DNA of 64,000 bases from Lachnospiraceae bacterium. Its GTDB lineage: Bacteria > Bacillota > Clostridia > Lachnospirales > Lachnospiraceae. Below are positions 58,769-64,000 of this stretch, one piece after another (within the stretch, counting starts at the first letter, position 1; every line of letters starts with the position of its first letter). The stretch covers positions 92,886-156,885 of the forward strand of contig CAAGDV010000026.1 in assembly GCA_900768755.1 (NCBI GenBank), read 5' to 3'. A program made the position numbers and the translations under genes. The notes under the pieces are model-generated. The model saw nothing but the letters and a program-made list of their open reading frames with translations, was not told where the DNA came from and did no database searches.

Positions 58769-60529
58769 TTACTGTGAAATATAATTTTCGTATGCACTGA
58801 ACTTACAGTCGCTGTTAACCGCAAATGCAATTGCATCAACATCTGCAAGGAGAAGTGTTCTCTTTCCGTTCTTACACTTATTGAGCATAAGCTTTCCGTT
58901 CTCAAGGGTGAGCATTTTGCCCTTGCCGACATATGCGTAGTAGTCAAGGATTGAAGAAGCACACACTGTATTAATCTTTTTCTTGTATTTCACAACAGCC
59001 ATTCTGGTATCGTTGGCCCTGTCAACACTGTAAAGATATGTGTCATTGGCAATTACATTGAAAGTGTCTTCATATACGCCCTTGATTATCGGGCTGCTCT
59101 TTTTATTGCCAATCTTATATACATCGCAAAGTGAACCTCCGTCGCTCTCAAGTATGTAGAGCGTCTCATTATAGAATCCTGCATCCCATTCATCATCTAT
59201 GTCGTAAACAGCATTTTTGCCCTTGACACCTGAAGCATCAAATGTGTATTTGTAAATCGTATCATCAACTACGGCATAGAAATTCTTTGTTTTACCGCCG
59301 AGATATGTAACTCCGTCGCACTCTCCGATTTCGTATTTGTCATTCTTTCCAACTGTGACATAATATACATCTTCTTCATCATAGCTTACAACTAACTTGC
59401 TCTGTCCGTAGTAATCATCGATATAATCAGCGCAGTCCATCTCTATTTCTTTGCGGGTCGCAGCGTCATAGCACACCATTTCATTATCAGTGTTAAAGTA
59501 AAAATATGCACCTTCCGAATATCTGAGTCTTCTGTCGAAATCAACATCCACAGGGTTGCTCTCGCCGTTTGCATAGCATGAAATCACACTTTCCCCATTG
59601 TATGTGGTGAAAAATACTGACGAAAGATTATCTGTTGAAAATGCAGAGCCGCTGTTGTATGCACGTGTCAATTCGTCAAATTTGACAGTGTCTCCGGAAA
59701 TCGTTCCGCACTTAAGAACATCCTCTCCGTCCTCGCGCAAATATACAACAACTCTTTTTCCGTCTTTGCTTACAAAATACTCACGGATTCCCTCTTCAAC
59801 TTTAACCTTGTTGCCGCCGGAGTATGAATAAAGCACTCTTACACCGTCGTCATACTTGGTGTAGAACAAGGTTCCGTTACTCTTAAGATAGTAATTCCAT
59901 GTATCATTGTATGTGTCGATATAGCCGTCGCTTCCTACCTCAGTGTTGAATCCGCAGTACACATCGGTATTAATCTTCTCAACCGCATCACTCTTTGATT
60001 TCTTTACCCGTTTAATATTGGCCTTATAAAGTGTTCCGGTGTATCCGTCATAGTCATATGAGATATTGTCAAAGAAATAGATTGCATTCTGCTTCTTATC
60101 ATAAATAATGTTGTTGACTATCATAGAATCTGACGAATTAATATTGTCCTTGATTACATAAGACTTCTTTGCGTCCGCATACTCCTTAAACATAAGCATG
60201 TCGTTCTTTACAAAGAAAATCGGGTCGGTGCGGTTAGCCACCTTAATAACATTGACAAGAACAATAATTCCGATAATAAGAACCGCAACTGCCGCTCCCG
60301 CAATTATTGCAAGTTTCATAAGCTTGTTGTTGGGTGCTTTCTTTCCCTGTGCCGCATCGGCATCAGACGCCTGATACGCTGTATTCTGCTGATAAACAGG
60401 CTGCTGCGGCATGCTGTATACAGGTCCGTTATCCGGCGTGCCTGCCTGCTGTGCCTCTACCTTCTGTCCGCAGGCTGTGCAAAATACTGCGTTATCTGCC
60501 AGCTGCTGTCCGCATTTGGTACATACCAT
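58769..60529 (-). CDS. Zinc-ribbon membrane protein with beta-propeller-like outer region
   Basis: About 586 residues. The N-terminus is a zinc ribbon with two CxxC pairs (C3, C6, C17, C20 in CTKCG and CTACG), then a proline/glutamine-rich linker, one membrane helix near 73-96, and about 490 outer residues with repeated short strands rich in Tyr and Asp (YDDGVRVLYSYSGG, YYFDN-like units). The outer part resembles DUF5050-like propellers. Such proteins are common in Lachnospiraceae; function unknown. The start follows GGAGG; a longer frame is rejected. Confidence 0.7.
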   Translation of the reverse strand: MVCTKCGQQLADNAVFCTACGQKVEAQQAGTPDNGPVYSMPQQPVYQQNTAYQASDADAAQGKKAPNNKLMKLAIIAGAAVAVLIIGIIVLVNVIKVANRTDPIFFVKNDMLMFKEYADAKKSYVIKDNINSSDSMIVNNIIYDKKQNAIYFFDNISYDYDGYTGTLYKANIKRVKKSKSDAVEKINTDVYCGFNTEVGSDGYIDTYNDTWNYYLKSNGTLFYTKYDDGVRVLYSYSGGNKVKVEEGIREYFVSKDGKRVVVYLREDGEDVLKCGTISGDTVKFDELTRAYNSGSAFSTDNLSSVFFTTYNGESVISCYANGESNPVDVDFDRRLRYSEGAYFYFNTDNEMVCYDAATRKEIEMDCADYIDDYYGQSKLVVSYDEEDVYYVTVGKNDKYEIGECDGVTYLGGKTKNFYAVVDDTIYKYTFDASGVKGKNAVYDIDDEWDAGFYNETLYILESDGGSLCDVYKIGNKKSSPIIKGVYEDTFNVIANDTYLYSVDRANDTRMAVVKYKKKINTVCASSILDYYAYVGKGKMLTLENGKLMLNKCKNGKRTLLLADVDAIAFAVNSDCKFSAYENYISQ

Positions 60530-60566
60530 ATTTCTATTTCCTCCTAAAAAAATAATTGTCCTATCA

Positions 60567-60595
60567 ACTATATCACTATTAATTGATATAGGCAA
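60567..60595 (-). promoter_or_regulatory. Promoter of the zinc-ribbon gene
   Basis: Minus strand -35 TTGCCT at 60595-60590, 17-bp spacer, -10 TATAGT at 60572-60567 with an extended TGA. It begins right after the feoAB stop. Confidence 0.65.
60568..60591. promoter_or_regulatory. Palindrome overlapping the zinc-ribbon promoter
   Basis: CTATATCA (60568-60575) and TGATATAG (60584-60591) are exact 8-bp inverted copies with an 8-base gap, covering the -10 box and spacer. This is a good operator candidate. Confidence 0.5.
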
Positions 60596-60605
60596 CAAGA
60601 TTTTG

Positions 60606-62936
60606 CTATATTAACAACCTCAAGAGGTTGTATACCATAAAGGCGCAAATCCACGCCAGAACGCATTGTCCCAGGACCACAAATGCCGCCCATTTTGCAC
60701 CCAGTTCTCTTTTGATTGCCGCAATTGCTGCCACACATGGCGTGTACAAAAGGCAGAATACAAGAATTGACGCAGCGGCAGCTTTGCCGAGCGCATCCGG
60801 CATGAGCACGGTGAGCGTCGAGACAACGCTTTCTTTTGCAATAAATCCGCTTATCAGAGCGGTGACATATTTCCAGTTTCCGAATCCGAGCGGCGCAAAA
60901 ACAGGCGCGGCCCACCCCGCCACAACGGCAAGAATGCTGTCCTTTGAATCCTCCACCATATTGAAATCAATTCCGAAGGTCTGCAGCACCCAGATAATTA
61001 TCGACGCAATAAAAATAACCGTAAAAGCCCTCCGAAGAAAGTCTTTTGCCTTCTCCCACAGAAGGGCGGACACATTTTTGATGCCCGGCATTCTGTAATT
61101 CGGAAGCTCCATTACAAAAGGCACCGCCTCTCCCTTAAATAGCGTCTTCTTCATAATTAACGCCGTAAGAATTCCCGTCACAATTCCGCCAAAATACAGA
61201 GCAATCATCACAAGCGTCGCGCAGTCCGGAAAGAAAGCGGACGTAAAAAACGCATATACAGGCAGCTTTGCCGAGCAGCTCATAAAAGGAGTCAGAAGAA
61301 TCGTCATTTTTCTGTCACGCTCTGACGACAGCGTCCGGCTTGCCATAACGGCAGGCACAGTACAGCCGAATCCGATGAGCATCGGAACAATGCTTCTTCC
61401 CGACAGTCCAATCTTACGAAGCAGCTTGTCCATCACAAACGCCACCCTCGCCATATATCCGCTGTCCTCAAGAATCGACAGGAAAAAGAACAGCGTCACG
61501 ATTATCGGAAGAAAGCTTAATACGCTTCCCACCCCGCTAAACACTCCGTCAATCAGAAGCGAATGAAGGACTTTGTTGACGCCGAGTGACAAAAGCCCCT
61601 TATCCGCCGCCTCTGTAAGCATATCGATTCCGTACTCCAAAAGTCTCTGCAACCACAGTCCGATGACACCGAAGGTCAGATAAAACACCAGCCCCATTAT
61701 CAGCACAAACATCGGTATCGCAGTGTATTTTCCGGTGAGTACACGGTCAATGCGGCTGCTCATTATGTGCTCCTTGCTCTCCTTTGGCTTAATCACAGTG
61801 CTGTCGCACACACCGTGAATAAAAGAAAACCGCATATCAGCCATGGCCGCCGGGCAATCAAGCCCTCGCTCCTTCTCAAGTTGTCCGATAATGTGCTCCA
61901 TCATTTCTTTTTCGTTGTCATCCAGATTGAGCCTGTCAATAATCTGCGCATCATTCTCAACAACCTTTGACGCCGCAAATCTCACAGGAATATTGTTATC
62001 GCGCGCGTGGTCCTCAATCAGATGCATTATGGCATGAATTCCGCGGTGAACCGCACCTCCGTACTTATCGTCGGGACTGCAGAAATCAACCTTCTTCGGC
62101 TTTTCCTGGTATTTTGCCACATGAATTGCATGGCTGATTAGCTCATCAATTCCCTCATTTTTGGCTGCGGAAATCGGCACGACGGGAATTCCGAGAAGTT
62201 CCTCAAGTTCGTTTATAAGCACGGAACCGCCGTTTTGTCTTACTTCATCCATCATGTTGAGCGCCAGAACCATCGGAATATCAAGCTCCATAAGCTGCAT
62301 TGTAAGATAGAGGTTACGCACGATATTTGAAGCATCGACTACATTGATGATTCCTTTCGGCCGCTCGTTAAGAATGAATTCCCTGGTTACCATCTCCTCG
62401 GTGCTGTAGGGCGACAGGGAATAGATTCCCGGAAGGTCGGTAATCAAAGTGTTAGGATGTCCTTTGATAACTCCGTCCTTTCTGTCTACCGTCACGCCCG
62501 GGAAATTACCTACATGCTGGTTTGAGCCCGTGAGCCGGTTAAAAACCGTGGTCTTACCGCAGTTCTGGTTGCCTGCGAGTGCAAAGGTAATTACGGTATC
62601 GGCAGGGAGCTCCTGCTCCTCCGATTTGTCGTGGAAGATGCCGCCCTCTCCGAGTCCGGGGTGGGGAATTTTCTTCCGCAGTCTCTTACCCGGATTAATC
62701 TCATCAACATCCTCTACCGGTGTAACCTCAATATTCTCTGCATCCTTAATTCGGATTGTAAGCTCGTACCCGTGAATAAGGAGTTCCATCGGGTCACCCA
62801 TCGGTGCGTATTTGACTATCTTAACACGTTCTCCCGGTATCAGCCCCATATCAAGTAAATGCTGGCGAAGTGCTCCCGTTCCGCCCACACTGTCAATTAT
62901 TGCTGTTTTGCCTGTTTCAAGCTGTCTTAGTGTCAT
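60606..62936 (-). CDS. feoB: Ferrous iron transporter, FeoA-FeoB fusion
   Basis: About 776 residues. Residues 1-71 are a FeoA-type SH3-like domain (TGALRQHLLDMGLIPGERVKIV, MELLIHGYELTIR) fused to FeoB: G1 GNQNCGKTT at 122-130, DLPGIYSLSPYS, NMMD, a helical insert, and about ten membrane helices with the Gate motifs GCTVPAVMASR and a cysteine-containing CLLYTPCVA. It is predicted to import Fe(II) across the cytoplasmic membrane. The ATG at 62936 follows CAGG; a longer frame would cover the promoter. No separate feoA or feoC is beside it. Confidence 0.93.
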   Translation of the reverse strand: MTLRQLETGKTAIIDSVGGTGALRQHLLDMGLIPGERVKIVKYAPMGDPMELLIHGYELTIRIKDAENIEVTPVEDVDEINPGKRLRKKIPHPGLGEGGIFHDKSEEQELPADTVITFALAGNQNCGKTTVFNRLTGSNQHVGNFPGVTVDRKDGVIKGHPNTLITDLPGIYSLSPYSTEEMVTREFILNERPKGIINVVDASNIVRNLYLTMQLMELDIPMVLALNMMDEVRQNGGSVLINELEELLGIPVVPISAAKNEGIDELISHAIHVAKYQEKPKKVDFCSPDDKYGGAVHRGIHAIMHLIEDHARDNNIPVRFAASKVVENDAQIIDRLNLDDNEKEMMEHIIGQLEKERGLDCPAAMADMRFSFIHGVCDSTVIKPKESKEHIMSSRIDRVLTGKYTAIPMFVLIMGLVFYLTFGVIGLWLQRLLEYGIDMLTEAADKGLLSLGVNKVLHSLLIDGVFSGVGSVLSFLPIIVTLFFFLSILEDSGYMARVAFVMDKLLRKIGLSGRSIVPMLIGFGCTVPAVMASRTLSSERDRKMTILLTPFMSCSAKLPVYAFFTSAFFPDCATLVMIALYFGGIVTGILTALIMKKTLFKGEAVPFVMELPNYRMPGIKNVSALLWEKAKDFLRRAFTVIFIASIIIWVLQTFGIDFNMVEDSKDSILAVVAGWAAPVFAPLGFGNWKYVTALISGFIAKESVVSTLTVLMPDALGKAAAASILVFCLLYTPCVAAIAAIKRELGAKWAAFVVLGQCVLAWICAFMVYNLLRLLI

Positions 62937-62990
62937 TGTATGTACCTGCGTTTTATGTCTCTGCCCTTTTGGGGCATTCAATTCTACGAT

Positions 62991-63008
62991 GAGATTATAC
63001 TTTATCTC
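62991..63008 (-). promoter_or_regulatory. -10 box of feoAB within a short palindrome
   Basis: TATAAT (62999-62994, minus strand) lies within GAGAT-8 bases-ATCTC, a short inverted repeat. The -35 is weak (TGGAAA with a 17-bp spacer). The palindrome does not match the standard Fur box, so the regulator is unknown. Confidence 0.45.
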
Positions 63009-63085
63009 AAAAATTTTTTCCAGCAATTTGTCAAAACAAACTAAAATCTGTTATACATAATTTCCGGATAACGGTATATCTCATC

Positions 63086-63122
63086 AAAAAGGAGCCTTGG
63101 CCGTAGGTACAGCCAAGACCCC
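63086..63122 (-). terminator. Intrinsic terminator of the last minus-strand gene
   Basis: A stem of about 10 bp (GGGTCTTGGC with GCCAAGGCTCC, G-T pairs allowed) followed on the minus strand by five T residues at 63090-63086. It separates the XRE-like gene from feoAB. Confidence 0.85.
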
Positions 63123-63174
63123 AAAAAGTCTGTTTATTGTAAAGGTGCCTCATACGTGAACTAACTTATTGAAC

Positions 63175-63936
63175 TTACTTAGCAGGTTCAATATATATTC
63201 CACCGTCTTTATATCTGAGCGCACCGCTTTCAATCACGTTATTATATTCATATGGCATTTTATCCACCCAAAGTTCGCCATCAAGAACCTTCAGCGCATA
63301 GTCGTACACAGCCCTATCCGACATCTCATATATATCATTTTCTTTAAAATCGCACACCATAATGCGTGTATCGCAGATTCCGGACCCCACCGATACGGTC
63401 ACGCACAGCTCAGGCACATTGTCACCTGTAATATCAGCAAAATATGCGTTTAGCGCATAATATGGAATCAGGTTAGGATTAATACTGCTGTTTCCGTACT
63501 TTCCCGGAATCAGAATATGATTACCGTCATACAAAAATCGTAATCCCGAAAGTTCCTCTATCTCTATATCACTGACATTATTTAATTCATCTCCGTCATA
63601 ATAATCAAACCAACGGATTATTTTGTCGTTGTTTGCATCATTATTATCTGTTTCCGAAGTTTCATCAATAACCGCAGGCGGATTTTTTCCCTGATTATGA
63701 ATCATAATCGGAATTACAATTCCGCATGTCAGCAGAATAACCAGAATTGCAGAAAACACCACTGTTTTGATTCTGCTGACAGGAGCCCTGTCGTTCACAC
63801 TGCTCTGCTCATATAGCTCAGTCGGAGTTACCAAAAGTACCTCCGCCAGACGCTGGGATGTCTCAAGATCAGGGTACCTAAGCCCTGCTCGTGTCAACCC
63901 CAGACCAAAAAAAATTTCATTTTTTTGTACCCTCAA
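63175..63936 (-). CDS. Membrane protein with remnant XRE-type helix-turn-helix, possibly frameshifted
   Basis: A frame of 253 residues. The N-terminus GLGLT-RAGLRYPDLETSQRLAEVLLVTPTEL looks like an XRE DNA-binding domain from which about 20 residues covering the recognition helices are missing. One membrane helix (about 55-78) leads to an outer region with FADITGDNVPELCVTVSVGSG, a FG-GAP-like calcium motif seen in sensor-type proteins. The start is unclear: a TTG at 63936 opens the frame, while the ATG at 63920 with AGGG upstream is one base out of frame because of a T8 run. It could be a pseudogene or a phase-variable gene. Confidence 0.5.
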   Translation of the reverse strand: MRVQKNEIFFGLGLTRAGLRYPDLETSQRLAEVLLVTPTELYEQSSVNDRAPVSRIKTVVFSAILVILLTCGIVIPIMIHNQGKNPPAVIDETSETDNNDANNDKIIRWFDYYDGDELNNVSDIEIEELSGLRFLYDGNHILIPGKYGNSSINPNLIPYYALNAYFADITGDNVPELCVTVSVGSGICDTRIMVCDFKENDIYEMSDRAVYDYALKVLDGELWVDKMPYEYNNVIESGALRYKDGGIYIEPAK

Positions 63937-63948
63937 ATATCACTTCCC

Positions 63949-63954
63949 ATTATA
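63949..63954 (-). promoter_or_regulatory. -10 box upstream of the XRE-like gene
   Basis: Perfect TATAAT on the minus strand. The -35 at 17 bp is weak (TTTCAA). The expected transcript start falls so close to the TTG at 63936 that it favours the ATG at 63920 as the original start. Confidence 0.45.
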
Positions 63955-64000
63955 CCTGCTATTACAGTATATTGAAAGTAATATTTATGCTTGCAGAAGA

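Noticed and set aside
58654..58962. 102-residue minus-strand frame across the 58.7-kb terminator
   Set aside because: Runs through a perfect terminator hairpin and out of frame through the zinc-ribbon gene end.
1..64000. tRNA or rRNA genes, CRISPR arrays, insertion sequences, prophage
   Set aside because: No repeat arrays, transposase-like proteins, integrases or tRNA-like folds were seen; the window is almost fully filled by conserved genes.

Overview
The window is a dense, mostly minus-strand stretch of a Firmicutes chromosome. Gene content and order point to an anaerobic, endospore-forming clostridium, most likely a Lachnospiraceae-type organism. The evidence is the yqfC-yqfD-phoH-ybeY-cdd block, spoIVA, the pta-ackA-yceD-rpmF-plsX-acpP-rnc-smc-ftsY-ylxM-ffh-rpsP-khpA-rimM-trmD-rplS chain, and rbgA-rnhB-ylqG-ylqH-yraN. 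I see no rRNA, tRNA, CRISPR array, insertion sequence or prophage. Only the two ends and a few intergenic regions look accessory.

Layout. 1-7.7 kb: a partial dCMP deaminase, proB, two flavoproteins, a BofC-like small protein, cytidine deaminase, and the ybeY-phoH-yqfD-yqfC block. 7.7-13.1 kb: rpsU, alaS, a small membrane protein, RNase H and a membrane-anchored MutS-like ATPase. 13.2-18.3 kb: spoIVA divergent from an AraC regulator, then a short intergenic region with an apparent stand-alone promoter and terminator (candidate small RNA), then a large MalT-type LuxR regulator. 18.3-22.6 kb: gpsA, plsY and der, divergent from a non-canonical PRPP synthetase gene. 22.7-46.5 kb: the long housekeeping superoperon region, read right to left: pta, ackA, yceD, rpmF, plsX, acpP, rnc, smc, ftsY, a threonine ammonia-lyase, a YhaO/YhaN-like nuclease-ATPase pair, ylxM, ffh, rpsP, khpA, rimM, trmD, rplS, lepB, rbgA, rnhB, ylqG, ylqH, yraN, pgeF and a LOG-family gene. 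46.7-58.5 kb: tmcAL (plus strand), then on the minus strand a UPF0210 protein, an ACT protein, walJ, a diguanylate cyclase, an FtsA-like ATPase, coaE, polA, a zinc-finger membrane protein and a patatin. 58.7-64 kb: a zinc-ribbon membrane protein, a FeoA-FeoB fusion and a degenerate XRE-like membrane protein.

The genes mainly serve translation and ribosome maturation, signal-recognition-particle secretion, phospholipid synthesis, acetate formation, DNA replication and repair, and sporulation. Many well-formed sigma-A promoters (17-bp spacers) and intrinsic terminators can be read directly. Several promoters sit against or inside the end of the upstream gene.

The items most worth a second look are: the candidate small RNA at about 15,657-15,790 with a CCUCC-bearing loop and an inverted repeat around its promoter; the FtsA-like ATPase with repeated beta-grasp-like C-terminal units; the membrane-anchored MutS homologue; a T8 homopolymer at the start of the last gene; and short palindromes over the promoters or leaders of the patatin, zinc-ribbon and feoAB genes. 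All names come from reading motifs and gene order; no database search was run.
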